Shown here: one piece after another, positions 53,076-62,187 of the stretch
How positions within the stretch are numbered: the first letter of the stretch is position 1
How the letters are laid out: the number at the start of each line of letters is the position of its first letter
NCBI GenBank assembly: GCA_001898835.1
Contig: MKVM01000003.1
Span: forward strand, 62,001 to 126,000
Length of the DNA stretch: 64,000 nt
Direction of reading: 5' to 3'
Source of the DNA: Micrococcales bacterium 72-143
GTDB taxonomy: Bacteria; Actinomycetota; Actinomycetes; Actinomycetales; Microbacteriaceae
The notes under the pieces: model-generated
Database searches by the model: none
What the model saw: the letters and a program-made list of their open reading frames with translations, nothing else
What the model was told of the DNA's origin: nothing
Made by a program: the position numbers and the translations under genes

Positions 53076-53107
53076 GGTGCTGTGGTGCTGTGGTGCTGTG
53101 GTGCTGG
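53076..53107. repeat. Four tandem 8-bp repeats upstream of the HtrA-like gene
   Basis: GGTGCTGT is repeated three times without interruption, then once more as GGTGCTGG. Such a short-sequence repeat in a promoter region can change length by slippage. Confidence 0.85.
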
Positions 53108-53118
53108 CCGCGGGTGCG

Positions 53119-53152
53119 TCCGGGCGGAGAACCCCCCGGAATCCCGCCCGGA
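53119..53152 (-). terminator. Second hairpin after the first of two wall-protein genes
   Basis: TCCGGGCGG pairs with CCGCCCGGA over a 16-nt loop. It lies just beyond the hairpin at 53158-53185 and would back it up. Confidence 0.55.
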
Positions 53153-53157
53153 CGCGC

Positions 53158-53185
53158 GGCGGCCGCAACCCGACTAGCGGCCGCC
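53158..53185 (-). terminator. Hairpin terminator overlapping the wall-protein stop codon
   Basis: GGCGGCCGC and GCGGCCGCC form a perfect 9-bp stem; the stop codon at 53174-53176 lies in its loop. Confidence 0.6.
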
Positions 53186-55306
53186 GAGCCTCCGCGTGGC
53201 GAGGAGCATGGCTCCCGCCGCGAGGAGAACTGCGACGAGCACGATCCCGGGGATCGTGGCCTCGGCGCCGGTCTGTGCCAGTCGGGGGTCTCGGGACGCG
53301 GCCGGGGCGGAGGCCGGGGCCGCGTCGACGGTGTAGCTCACGACGCGCTCGGTGCGGTTGCCCGCCACGTCGGTCGCGACGATCCGCAGCTCGTGGGCGC
53401 CGGGGGTGCCGGTGGGCAGCAGCTCGCCCGCGGGCGTCGTCGCGTCGCAGGCGGCGACCCCGGAGCCGAGGTCGCTGCACGTGAAGTCGACGACGACGCG
53501 CTCGTTCTGGGCGTAGTGGCCGTTCGGCAGGATCCCGGCGACCGTGGGCGTCGTCACCTGCACCGTCGGCACGTCCACGTCGACCTGCACGGTGACGAGC
53601 CGCGCGTCGCTGCGGTTGCCCGCGGCGTCCTCGGCCCACACGCGGACCTCGTACACGCCCGTCTCGGTGAGCTCGAGGGTTCCCGGCTCGCCCGCGGTCG
53701 ACCCGTCGCCGCTTCCGGCGTCGGAGGTGTAGGTCCAGCGGATGCCGGCGACGCCGCTCTCCTCGTCGCTCGCCGTGAAGTCGAGCGTGACGGGACCCGT
53801 GAACCAGCCGCTCGCGGGCGCCTGGGGCATCACGACGTCGAGGTCGGGAGGGGTCTGGTCGGTGCCGAGCACGCGGTAGCTGCGGGTCTCGCGTGTCACG
53901 TTGCCCGCGCGGTCGGTCGCCACGACCGTGAACTCGTGCATCCCGGCGACCGAGGTGTCGAGCAGCTGTCCCGTACCGATCGGCGCATCGCAGCGCTGGA
54001 TGCCCGAGAGAGCGTCGTCGCAGCTGTAGTCGACGGTCACCTCGGCGTCCTGTTCGAACTCCTGGCCCGCGGTGAGCCCGTCGATAGTGGCGCTGGGCTC
54101 GGTGCGGTCGATGCGGATGGTGCGCTCGCGGGTGTCGGCGGTGTTGTTCTGGTTGTCGCGGGCGTGGAACTCGAGGAGGTGCACACCGTCGGCGGCGAGC
54201 TCGACGGTCACGGCATCCGTCATGGCCTCCGTGAACGCGCCGCTGCCCCCGAGCCGCCAGCTGACGCTGAGGACTCCGGCGCCCGGGTCGCTCGCCGCGA
54301 TCCGAGCCGTCACGGGCTGCCGGAACCACCCGTTCGCGTTGGGCGCGGCCGGTTCCGTCGTGTACTCGAGGTTCGGCGGGGTGGTCTCCGCGGCGGCGAT
54401 CCGCCCGATCGCGAGGATCGTGTGATCGACGTCGTCGATGCGCATCCGCGCCTCGATCAGGTAGGTGCCGGGGGGTAGCCCCGTGAAGGTCGCCGAGTAG
54501 TTCGACGGCGAGCTGGGGAACGCGTCCAGGCCGAGGGTCGTGGCGGTGCCGTCCCCGCCGATCGCGGTCACGTCGCCCGTGGCCCCCTCGCGGGCGGCGC
54601 CGCCGACGACGGGAGCGACGACGACGTACATGCTCGGTCGCCCCAGCTGGGTGCCGAGGCCCAGGCGAACGGGTCCACCGGCGGAGGAGAACGCGACGGG
54701 GATGATGCGCGCCTCCGTGCCGGAGTTGCGCACGACGAGCCTCACGGTGCCGCTCTGCGGAGCATCGCCGAGGAGGTTCGCGTACACGTGGTCACCCGCG
54801 CCCGAGGAGAAGTCGAGACCCGTCCGACCCGGGAGCGTGACCGTGAGATCGACGTCGGCACCGAGGGCAGCCGCGCGGAACTCGACGGCGTCCGTCACCG
54901 GCACCTCGATCGTGCGGGCCTCGCCCGGCTCGAGCATCGGGGTCTCGACGAGGGATTCGCTCGTGGCAGGCGCCGTGGCGAGCGCGGGCGCCTCGCCGGT
55001 GGGTTCGGCGGCGGGGTCGGAGGCGGCCTCGTCGGCGACGTCATCCGTCGGCTCCTGCGCGGCGGGCGCCGTCTCCACCCGTGCGGGATCGACCTCGGAC
55101 GCGGGACCGACCTCGGACGCTGGGCCGACCTCGTGAGCATCGTCTGCGGGGGTCCCGCCGGCGGGCGCCGCGTCGAGGACCGTGGTGGTCGGATCCTCGA
55201 GCGGCGCCGCGTCGGCGAGTGCTGTCGCGGCCGGCAGAAGGAGCCCGGCCGCGAGCAGTGCGGTGGTCGCGCCGGCGGCGAGCCGGCGGATGGGGGTGGT
55301 GGTCAT
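53174..55306 (-). CDS. LAxTG wall-anchored Ig-repeat protein, paralogue 1
   Basis: A 710-residue surface protein. The signal peptide (about 1-31) ends ATALA; an Ala/Glu/Pro-rich spacer (about 35-110) is followed by a beta-rich domain and then tandem Ig-like modules. Some begin GWF or ASGWF followed by VTLDFTASDEESGV; others contain the CDDALSGIQRC and CSDLGSGVAAC Cys-pair pattern. The end has LAQTG at 676-680, a hydrophobic helix and RRLGGR, the class E sortase signal. The ATG at 55306 follows AAAGGA. It is a paralogue of the next gene upstream, with which it shares an upstream DNA block at the same distance. Confidence 0.86.
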   Translation of the reverse strand: MTTTPIRRLAAGATTALLAAGLLLPAATALADAAPLEDPTTTVLDAAPAGGTPADDAHEVGPASEVGPASEVDPARVETAPAAQEPTDDVADEAASDPAAEPTGEAPALATAPATSESLVETPMLEPGEARTIEVPVTDAVEFRAAALGADVDLTVTLPGRTGLDFSSGAGDHVYANLLGDAPQSGTVRLVVRNSGTEARIIPVAFSSAGGPVRLGLGTQLGRPSMYVVVAPVVGGAAREGATGDVTAIGGDGTATTLGLDAFPSSPSNYSATFTGLPPGTYLIEARMRIDDVDHTILAIGRIAAAETTPPNLEYTTEPAAPNANGWFRQPVTARIAASDPGAGVLSVSWRLGGSGAFTEAMTDAVTVELAADGVHLLEFHARDNQNNTADTRERTIRIDRTEPSATIDGLTAGQEFEQDAEVTVDYSCDDALSGIQRCDAPIGTGQLLDTSVAGMHEFTVVATDRAGNVTRETRSYRVLGTDQTPPDLDVVMPQAPASGWFTGPVTLDFTASDEESGVAGIRWTYTSDAGSGDGSTAGEPGTLELTETGVYEVRVWAEDAAGNRSDARLVTVQVDVDVPTVQVTTPTVAGILPNGHYAQNERVVVDFTCSDLGSGVAACDATTPAGELLPTGTPGAHELRIVATDVAGNRTERVVSYTVDAAPASAPAASRDPRLAQTGAEATIPGIVLVAVLLAAGAMLLATRRLGGR

Positions 55307-55367
55307 GGTGGAGGTGGTCCTTTCGGGCGACGGCGCTGTGCCGCCCTCCGACGTTCGCGGGCCGGGC

Positions 55368-55383
55368 GTCCCGGGCCCCAGGG
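55368..55383 (-). promoter_or_regulatory. Upstream block shared by the two wall-protein paralogues (copy 1)
   Basis: GTCCCGGGCCCCAGGG on the plus strand lies 62-77 bp upstream of the start and is identical to 57715-57730. Flanking bases are similar too. It probably contains a promoter or regulator site of both genes. Confidence 0.5.
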
Positions 55384-55465
55384 TCGGGCGCCCTCGATCC
55401 GACCCGGGTCGCACCCGGCGCATCCGGGACATCCGTCCCGGGACACCGGCTGTCGGGTGGAGGGT

Positions 55466-55505
55466 GCGGGGCGGCCGTGCCCACCCGAAGGGTCGGCCGC
55501 CCCGC
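55466..55505 (-). terminator. Hairpin terminator after wall-protein paralogue 2
   Basis: GCGGGGCGGCCG and CGGCCGCCCCGC form a perfect 12-bp stem with a 16-nt loop, 18 bp past the stop at 55523. Confidence 0.75.
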
Positions 55506-55522
55506 GCGCACGCGGAGTCCTC

Positions 55523-57652
55523 CTACCGCGTGCGCACGCGTCGCCGGATCACGAGCGCCGCCCCTGCCCCCAGCAGGAGCATGGCGAGCGCGATGGCCGG
55601 GACGACGTCCTGGGCGCCGGTCGAGGCGAGTCCGCCCTGGGCGCCGGGGCGCACGACGCCGCCGTTCGAGCCACCGCCCTGCGTGGGCGCCGCGTCGACG
55701 GTGTAGGTGACGATCCGCTCGGTGCGGTGGCCGGCGACATCCGTCACGACGATGCGGAGCTCGTGGGTGCCGGGGGTGCCGGTCGGCAGCAGTTCGCCGT
55801 CGGGCGTCGAGCCCTCGCAGCTGGCGACACCCGACGCGTCGTCGTCGCAGCTGAAGTCGATCACGACGCGCTCGTTCTGCGCGTAGTGGCCGTTCGGCAG
55901 GATCGACGGCTCGTCGGCCGGGCTGATCATGTTGACCCACGGCGCGGTCGCATCGACATAGAGGTGCAGGTCCTGCGACTCGCTGCGGTTGCCGGCGTTG
56001 TCCTCCGCCCAGTAGCTGAGCGTGTAGTACTGGCTGCGGTCGAACGTCACCTCAGCGGTGCCGGCCTCGATGTCGCGGCGCACGGTGCCCTGGTTGGTGT
56101 CGTACTCGTAGTGGATGCGGCGGATGCCGCTCTCGTCGCTCGCCGTGAAGCGCACAGTGACGGTGTCGAGGTACCAGCCGCTCGCGGGCTCCGCCGGCAC
56201 GTCGACCACGATCTCCGGGTCGGTGGTGTCGGGCGCGAGCACGGTGTAGCTGCGCTCGACGATCCGCTCGATGCCCGCCTTGTCGGTCGCGGTCACCCGG
56301 AAGGTGTGCGTGCCGGGGGTCGAGGTGTCGAGGAAGTCGCCGGAGCCGATGTCGCCGACGCAGCTCTGGATGCCGGAGACCGCGTCCTCGCAGAGGTACT
56401 CGATCGCGACGAGCTCATCCTGGGCGAACTCCTGGCCCTCGGCGAAGCCGTTGAGCGTCACGTTCGGCATCGAGTGGTCGATGTTGTACTGGCGGGTGGC
56501 GATGGCGCTCTTGTTGCCCTGCCAGTCCTCCGCCTGGTAGCGGAGCTGATGGGTGCCCTCGCCGGTGATGCGGACCGACTTCGAGTCGGCGGTCGTGTAG
56601 TCGAGCGTGCTCGTGTCGACGCCCCAGGACAGGAAGTGCACGCCGGCGCCCGCGTCGCTCGCGGTGAGGGTCACGTCGACCGCGCCCGCGTACCAGCCGC
56701 CCGCACCCGGCTGCTGCGCGGCGGTGACGGTGACGGTGGGCGGGGTCGTCTCGGCGGCGGCGACGGTCACCGTGCGCACCGCGTAGCGGTGCACACCCAG
56801 CACGAGGGTGTCGACCTCGAGGAGGTAGCGGCCAGGCGCGAGTCCCGCGATGCTCGCGGTGTAGAAGCCCGCCGAGCCGGTGAGGCTCTTGACCTGCTCG
56901 GTGCCGTCGGCGTGGATGATGCGGGCGACGGCGCTCGCGGTGAGCTGCGTGGTGCCGCGCGTGGGGTAGACGCTGACGCTGAGCACGGGGGAACCCGTGG
57001 AGGCGGTCGCGACCGCACGGATGTCGCGGGTGTCCCAGCCGAAGGCGTAGGGGATCTCCTGCGGGGTGGACGCGGTGTTGTGGATCGCGACGGTGATGTC
57101 GCCGTCCGCGACGCCCCCGTACACGCCGACGTCGACATACCCGTTGGCCGCGGTCGCACCCGAGGTATTCCCCGCCTCGTCCGTCATGGTCACCTCGAAG
57201 CGGGAGCCGAGGGCGACGAGGCGCACGTAGTTCGCGTCGTCGACGGCGAAGGTGCCCACCCAGGTGTCGCCCGCGGCGATGTAGGCCTCGTCGGCGAGCG
57301 TGGCGCGCGGAGCCGAGGGGGCGGACGCCGTGGTCGCCGCCACCGAGCGGGGCACGGCGGCGTCGGCGGGTGCGGGTGCGGGCTCGGCCACAGGAGCGTC
57401 GCCGGCGGGCTCGGCCGCGAGAGCGGCGGTCTCCGCGCCCGGCTGCCCCGCGGGCGCCTCGTGGGCCGGCTCGCCCGGCTGGTCGGGGGACGACGCGACC
57501 GTCGTGTCGCCGGATGCGGCGGCGAGGATGGGGGCGTCGCCGGGGAGGTCGTCGGCGGCGGCGGCGAGCGCGGCCGGGACGAGGAGCGCGGTCGCGAGGA
57601 GCGCGCTGGCGGTCGCGCCGGCGGCGAGCCGGCGCACGGGGGTGAACTGCAT
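55523..57652 (-). CDS. LAxTG wall-anchored Ig-repeat protein, paralogue 2
   Basis: A 709-residue protein built like its neighbour: signal peptide from MQFTPVRRLAAGATASALL to about residue 32, a low-complexity Ala/Pro spacer to ~90, a beta-rich region, then Ig-like modules with GGWYAGAVDVTLTASDAG and ASGWYLDTVTVRFTASDES starts and the Cys-pair units CEDAVSGIQSC and CDDDASGVASC. LASTG at 675-679, a membrane helix and RRRVRTR end it. The ATG at 57652 follows AGAGGA. The first ~120 residues differ most from paralogue 1. The role is likely structural or adhesive at the cell wall. Confidence 0.86.
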   Translation of the reverse strand: MQFTPVRRLAAGATASALLATALLVPAALAAAADDLPGDAPILAAASGDTTVASSPDQPGEPAHEAPAGQPGAETAALAAEPAGDAPVAEPAPAPADAAVPRSVAATTASAPSAPRATLADEAYIAAGDTWVGTFAVDDANYVRLVALGSRFEVTMTDEAGNTSGATAANGYVDVGVYGGVADGDITVAIHNTASTPQEIPYAFGWDTRDIRAVATASTGSPVLSVSVYPTRGTTQLTASAVARIIHADGTEQVKSLTGSAGFYTASIAGLAPGRYLLEVDTLVLGVHRYAVRTVTVAAAETTPPTVTVTAAQQPGAGGWYAGAVDVTLTASDAGAGVHFLSWGVDTSTLDYTTADSKSVRITGEGTHQLRYQAEDWQGNKSAIATRQYNIDHSMPNVTLNGFAEGQEFAQDELVAIEYLCEDAVSGIQSCVGDIGSGDFLDTSTPGTHTFRVTATDKAGIERIVERSYTVLAPDTTDPEIVVDVPAEPASGWYLDTVTVRFTASDESGIRRIHYEYDTNQGTVRRDIEAGTAEVTFDRSQYYTLSYWAEDNAGNRSESQDLHLYVDATAPWVNMISPADEPSILPNGHYAQNERVVIDFSCDDDASGVASCEGSTPDGELLPTGTPGTHELRIVVTDVAGHRTERIVTYTVDAAPTQGGGSNGGVVRPGAQGGLASTGAQDVVPAIALAMLLLGAGAALVIRRRVRTR

Positions 57653-57714
57653 GTCGGGTGGTCCTCTCGTGTCGGCGCGGAGGTGCGCCGACGTCTGAGA
57701 CTTCCCGGCCCGAT

Positions 57715-57730
57715 GTCCCGGGCCCCAGGG
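57715..57730 (-). promoter_or_regulatory. Upstream block shared by the two wall-protein paralogues (copy 2)
   Basis: Same 16-bp sequence as 55368-55383, here 63-78 bp upstream of the start. The near-identical distance argues for a functional site rather than chance. Confidence 0.5.
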
Positions 57731-57932
57731 ACAGATGTCCTCAATTCGATGCCCCAATCAGGTATCCAACCCCTGGTCGGTGTGTCGGTTGCTCTCCCCC
57801 CGCCTCCGCCGTGCCCCTCTCGGGAGTTCCGGCCGCCCCTTCTACTCCTTCACATCCGGCGGGGTACGTGACTTGTGCACCAATCCGTCCGACCCTCTTT
57901 CGTAGCTATGTTCGATAGGAAAGCATGGGGGC

Positions 57933-59384
57933 ATGCCCGTTTTCACCGACGCCCTCGCCCACATCGGCGATCTGTCGGTGCCGCACGCTCCGGCAGCCGT
58001 GGCAGGCATCCCGGATGCGGAGCTGCTCTCGGCTCAGCGCGCGATCGCCGAGGTGCGCCGCCGCCTCGACGCGACTGCGGCAGTGGTCGCGGGTGAGATC
58101 GCACATCGTTCGCGTCGAGAGCTCGGGCATACGGGCCTCGCCGCGACGCATGGGCAGCGTTCCGCGGAGGGCTTGATCTCGCAGCTCGCCGGAACCACGA
58201 CGCGAGAGGCCCGCACCCTCCTGAAGGCGGCCGAGCTGCTGCCACCCGCGACGTCCGCGTCCCCGGCGAGACCCGCTGCGCCCCGGCCGGCGTGGGTGCA
58301 GCTGCTGGGCGACGCGGTCGCCTCGGCACGGGTGTCGGTGGAGCAGGCGGAACTCATCCGCACCCGCGTCGGCGCGGTCACCGGCGCCTTCGACCTCGCC
58401 ACCCCTCGCGAAGGGTTCGACGCCGCCGAGATCGCTCGCCTCGAACAACTGGACCGGGCGCTCGCAGCCGTGGCGGAGCAGCTGCTCGATGACGCGCAGC
58501 GGCTGAGCATCGAGCAGCTCGCCTCCCGTGCCGCAGCGGCCAGGGATGACCTCGACCTGGCCGGTGTTGCGGCGCGCGAGCGGAAACTGCACGACAAGCG
58601 CTACCTCGCGGTGGTGAGACAGCTCGACGGGATGACCCGCATCCACGGACTCCTGGACCCGGAGTCGGCGGCGATCGTGGTGCCGATCCTGGATGCCGCG
58701 ACCTCGCCGCGCCGCGGTGGGCCGCGCTTCGTGAGCCCTGACGAAGCCGCACGGGCGGACGGACTGGTGCGCGACGCCCGCACCACGGATCAGCTCACCC
58801 TCGACACGGTCGTCGAACTGATCCGCATCGGGTCGAAGGCGGACGACGGGAGGCTGCTGGGCGAGAAGAAGCCGGCGGTGCGGATCCTCGTCACGAGGTC
58901 CGACCTCGAGGCGCCGGACGCACCGGACGGCACCCGCGTCGGGGCGGCGTTCTTCGAGGGACAGGCCGACGCGGTCTCGATCGACACCGCGGAGCGCTAC
59001 ATCTGCGCGAGCGGTGCGATCCCGATCCAGTTCGACGGGGACGGGCGGGTGCTGAACCTCGGCCGCGAGCAGCGCCTCTTCAGCGAGAAGCAACGCCTCG
59101 CCCTCGCCGCCCGTGACGGCGGGTGCCTCATGTGCGACAGGCCACCGTCGTGGTGCGAAGCGCATCACATCGACCACTGGGACGAACACCACGGCCGTAC
59201 CGACATCGATGACGGAGTGCTGCTGTGCCGGCACTGCCATCTGCTCCTCCACAACCGCGCCTGGCGCATCCGCCGCACCCGAACCGGATACCACCTCGAG
59301 AGACCCGACGGCGACGGGGTGCTGCGCAGCACCCCCCTGCCCACTCGGAGCCGCGCACTCCAGCGCCTGCGAGCCAGCGCGTGA
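57933..59384 (+). CDS. DUF222/HNH endonuclease domain protein (13E12 repeat type)
   Basis: A 483-residue protein with the N-terminal helical DUF222 domain (about 20-330) and a C-terminal HNH nuclease. The latter shows DGGCLMCDRPPSWCEAHHID near residue 395 with the paired His, a second CRHCH zinc ligand set and LLLHNRAWRI. This family is found in many copies in actinobacteria, often linked to mobile DNA; its in vivo role is unknown. The ATG at 57933 is chosen for its N-terminus; an out-of-frame ATG lies 8 nt earlier. Divergent from wall-protein paralogue 2. Confidence 0.88.
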   Translation: MPVFTDALAHIGDLSVPHAPAAVAGIPDAELLSAQRAIAEVRRRLDATAAVVAGEIAHRSRRELGHTGLAATHGQRSAEGLISQLAGTTTREARTLLKAAELLPPATSASPARPAAPRPAWVQLLGDAVASARVSVEQAELIRTRVGAVTGAFDLATPREGFDAAEIARLEQLDRALAAVAEQLLDDAQRLSIEQLASRAAAARDDLDLAGVAARERKLHDKRYLAVVRQLDGMTRIHGLLDPESAAIVVPILDAATSPRRGGPRFVSPDEAARADGLVRDARTTDQLTLDTVVELIRIGSKADDGRLLGEKKPAVRILVTRSDLEAPDAPDGTRVGAAFFEGQADAVSIDTAERYICASGAIPIQFDGDGRVLNLGREQRLFSEKQRLALAARDGGCLMCDRPPSWCEAHHIDHWDEHHGRTDIDDGVLLCRHCHLLLHNRAWRIRRTRTGYHLERPDGDGVLRSTPLPTRSRALQRLRASA

Positions 59385-59434
59385 CCGCGGCGGCGACCTC
59401 GACACCACGCACCGCGATGCAGTGGCGCCCGCTC

Positions 59435-60106
59435 TCAGGCGGGGGCGTCGACGCCGACGCCCGCCTCGCGGGCCATCACGATGAGCGCCGAGCGGTCGGA
59501 GGCTCCGAGCTTCGACGCGATGCCGTACACGTAGTTGCGCACCGTCTTGTTGGTGAGCACGAGGGTGCGCGCGATCGTCGGATTGTCCTGGCCCCGCGCG
59601 ACGAGGTCGAGCACCTCGCGCTCGCGCTCGGTCAGCTCGGGGAACGGGCTGCCACCCGAGCGCTTCGCATCCGTCAGGTACGAGACGGCCCGGCGCGCCA
59701 CATCCGCGCCCAGCAGCATGTCGCCGGCCGCGACCGCCTGGATCGCCCGCTGCACCTCCCCCGGCGCCGCGGTCTTCAGCAGGTACCCCCGGGCACCGGA
59801 GCGCACGGCCGCGAAGAGCGACTCGTCGTCGCCGAGCATCGTCAGCACGAGCACGCCGATGTCGGGGCGCTCGCGGTTGATCCGCCTCGTCGCGTCGATG
59901 CCCGACGAGCCGGCCGCGAGGTCGAGGTCCATGAGCACGACGGCGGGCGAGCTCGCCAGCACCACCTCCACCGCCTCGTCGGCGGTCTCCGCCGAGCCCA
60001 CCACCTCCACGCCCTCGAGCGTCTCGAGCAGCGAGATGATCCCGATGCGGAACAGCGGATGGTCGTCGACGACGACGACGCGGATGGGGTCGGATGGGGT
60101 GGTCAT
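59435..60106 (-). CDS. Response regulator, NarL/LuxR type
   Basis: A 223-residue regulator. The receiver domain (about 1-125) has VVVVDDHPL with the acidic pair, the phospho-acceptor Asp in VVLMDLDLA near residue 60 and the conserved Lys in YLLKTAAP. The C-terminal LuxR-type helix-turn-helix is LTEREREVLDLVARGQ then NKTVRNYVYGI. The ATG overlaps the stop of the histidine kinase gene (ATGA), so the pair is coupled. Targets are unknown. Confidence 0.95.
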   Translation of the reverse strand: MTTPSDPIRVVVVDDHPLFRIGIISLLETLEGVEVVGSAETADEAVEVVLASSPAVVLMDLDLAAGSSGIDATRRINRERPDIGVLVLTMLGDDESLFAAVRSGARGYLLKTAAPGEVQRAIQAVAAGDMLLGADVARRAVSYLTDAKRSGGSPFPELTEREREVLDLVARGQDNPTIARTLVLTNKTVRNYVYGIASKLGASDRSALIVMAREAGVGVDAPA

Positions 60107-62187
60107 GCCGTGTGCTCCAGGGATGCGGTGGTGGATGCGGGTGCGCCCGCGCGGGTGTCCACGCGGAAGCGGATGGTCGTGCCGGCCGGTCCGGCGTCGA
60201 GCGTGAGGTCGGCGCCCGCCTCCGCGGCGTGCTCGCGCATGGTCGTGAGACCCACGCCGCCCGCGACGGCCGACGCGTCGAAGCCGTGCCCGTCGTCGGC
60301 GACCGTCAGCACCACGGCGTCGTCGTCCTCGACGAGCCGGATCGCGACGACCGCGGCGCCCGAGTGGCGCACGGCGTTGTGCACGCCCTCCGCGGCGACG
60401 AGGTACAGGGGACGGATGGCGCGGGCGGGTACGCGCCACGCGGCGGGAGCGTCGACCGTCACCTCGACCCCCGAGCCGGCGAAGTCGGCCGCGAGCTCGG
60501 AGAGCTCGACGGAGAGCTCGAAGACGGTGCGGTCGGCGCGCACGCTGCGGGCGACACGGCGCACCTCCCCGAGCTGCTCGCGCAGGTCCTGGGCGAGGCG
60601 GGTGGCGAGCTCCCCCGCCGCGGCCGGGTCGCCGACGCGGAGGTTGTCGACCGCGGCGAGGCCGAAGCCGACCCCGGCGAGCGCGGGGCCGATGCCGTCG
60701 TGCAGCTCGCGGCGCAGCATCCGCCGCTCCGCCTGGCGCGCGGCGACGAGCGCGTCGCGGGCGTCGCCGAGGCGGGCGCTCGCGAGCGCCAGGCGCAGGG
60801 CGGTCGCGACGACCCCCGCGAGCCCCTCGAGCTGCCGGAGGGTGGGGCGCGAGAGCCGCTCGCCGGGGCGGGACGACACCCGGATCTCGCCGATGCGCGC
60901 GCCCGCCGCACGCAGCTCGAGCGTCGTCGCCTCGCCTCCGGGTTCGCCCACGACGACCGTCGGTGACACCGCGTCGTCGGGCGCGATCTCGACGGCGGCG
61001 GCACCCAGCGCAGCGCGCAGCGCCGAGGCGAGCCCGGCGAGCCCCTCGGCACCGGAGTCGAACTCCCCCACCCGCTCGCCGAGCCGGCCGAGCAGCTGGG
61101 CGGGGTCGCCGTCCGGACCGTAGATGAGGCGGTCGATCCCGTCGGCGATGCCGCGCCGAGCCCACTGCAGCGCGAGCGCCACGAGCGCCGCCGCGAGGAT
61201 GCCGGTCGCGACCGCGTCGAGCGGCGTCGTCGCCTTGAGCACCTCGCCCACCGCGAGGTACGCCGTGATGGCGACGACCACCAGGATCGTCCAGAGCAGC
61301 ACGCGCGACACCGCGAGGTCGATGCCCCGGATGCGGGTGCCCAGCACCAGCACGAGCACCGCGGAGGAGTAGAGCACCTGGCCGGCGACCGGCGCGACCA
61401 TCCCGAGATCCCACACGATGCGGGGCACCGCCTCGCCCGCGGGGATCACCAGCAGGGCGTAGGAGAGCGTCAGGAAGGCGTGCCCGACGGCCAGCCAGGT
61501 GAGGCGCCCGCGCCGGGTGCCCGTCGAGCGCCGCCACTCCACGACGACCCACACCGCGACGGCCGCCGAGAGGAGCACCGCGAGCGAGACGGCCACGCCG
61601 TAGATGTAGGGCAGCGCCGACTGCACCGCGGGGTCGGCGATCGCGATCGGGTTGACCGGGCCGCCGGTCGCGGGGTCGACGGGCGCCTGGTTGACGAGTG
61701 CGGGGAGGGTCGCGATCGCCGCCAGGCCGAGGCCCGCGGCCACGACGAGACGCGCGCCCCGGCCGAGCGGCCGGCGCAGCACGAGCACGGGGAGGATGGC
61801 GGTCGCGGCCGTGCCGGGGATGTAGCCCCAGCCTGCGGCGTGCGCGAGCAGACCCCACAGCGGCAGCTCGGGGATCCGCTGGCCGAGCAGCCCCCACTGC
61901 ACGCCGAACGCCGCGACGCCGGAGCCGACGGCGTGCACGGCGAGGATGACGGCGACGGAGGTGGGGCGCCGCGCGATGAGCACCGCGCTGAGGGCGCCGT
62001 AGATGAGCGCCACGACGACGCCGATCTCGTCGAACCGCGACTGCACGATCGGCGGAGAGGCGGAGAGGAACACGCCGGGCACAGGCAGATCGGGCAGCTC
62101 GAACACCCAGGCGATCACGATCGAGGAGAGCGCGAGCCCCCACGAGGCGACGAGCACCGCGAGGGCGGCGGCGCGGCGGCGGGTCAT
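60103..62187 (-). CDS. Membrane histidine kinase (active form), HisKA_3 type
   Basis: A 694-residue sensor kinase. Residues about 1-330 hold roughly ten membrane helices; a linker with coiled-coil and GAF-like features follows. The dimerisation helix RRMLRRELHDGIGPALA has the phospho-acceptor His near 493. The ATP-binding domain shows the N-box AAEGVHNAVRHSG and VADDGHGFD and GVGLTTMREHA boxes. It overlaps the upstream sensor-like gene (ATGA) and the downstream response regulator (ATGA). It is the catalytic member of a three-gene operon; the signal is unknown. Confidence 0.95.
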   Translation of the reverse strand: MTRRRAAALAVLVASWGLALSSIVIAWVFELPDLPVPGVFLSASPPIVQSRFDEIGVVVALIYGALSAVLIARRPTSVAVILAVHAVGSGVAAFGVQWGLLGQRIPELPLWGLLAHAAGWGYIPGTAATAILPVLVLRRPLGRGARLVVAAGLGLAAIATLPALVNQAPVDPATGGPVNPIAIADPAVQSALPYIYGVAVSLAVLLSAAVAVWVVVEWRRSTGTRRGRLTWLAVGHAFLTLSYALLVIPAGEAVPRIVWDLGMVAPVAGQVLYSSAVLVLVLGTRIRGIDLAVSRVLLWTILVVVAITAYLAVGEVLKATTPLDAVATGILAAALVALALQWARRGIADGIDRLIYGPDGDPAQLLGRLGERVGEFDSGAEGLAGLASALRAALGAAAVEIAPDDAVSPTVVVGEPGGEATTLELRAAGARIGEIRVSSRPGERLSRPTLRQLEGLAGVVATALRLALASARLGDARDALVAARQAERRMLRRELHDGIGPALAGVGFGLAAVDNLRVGDPAAAGELATRLAQDLREQLGEVRRVARSVRADRTVFELSVELSELAADFAGSGVEVTVDAPAAWRVPARAIRPLYLVAAEGVHNAVRHSGAAVVAIRLVEDDDAVVLTVADDGHGFDASAVAGGVGLTTMREHAAEAGADLTLDAGPAGTTIRFRVDTRAGAPASTTASLEHTA

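Noticed and set aside
55361-57750. A cyclic dinucleotide riboswitch upstream of the wall-protein genes
   Set aside because: The shared block lacks the conserved residues of ydaO or GEMM motifs, and the similarity is limited to about 40 bp.
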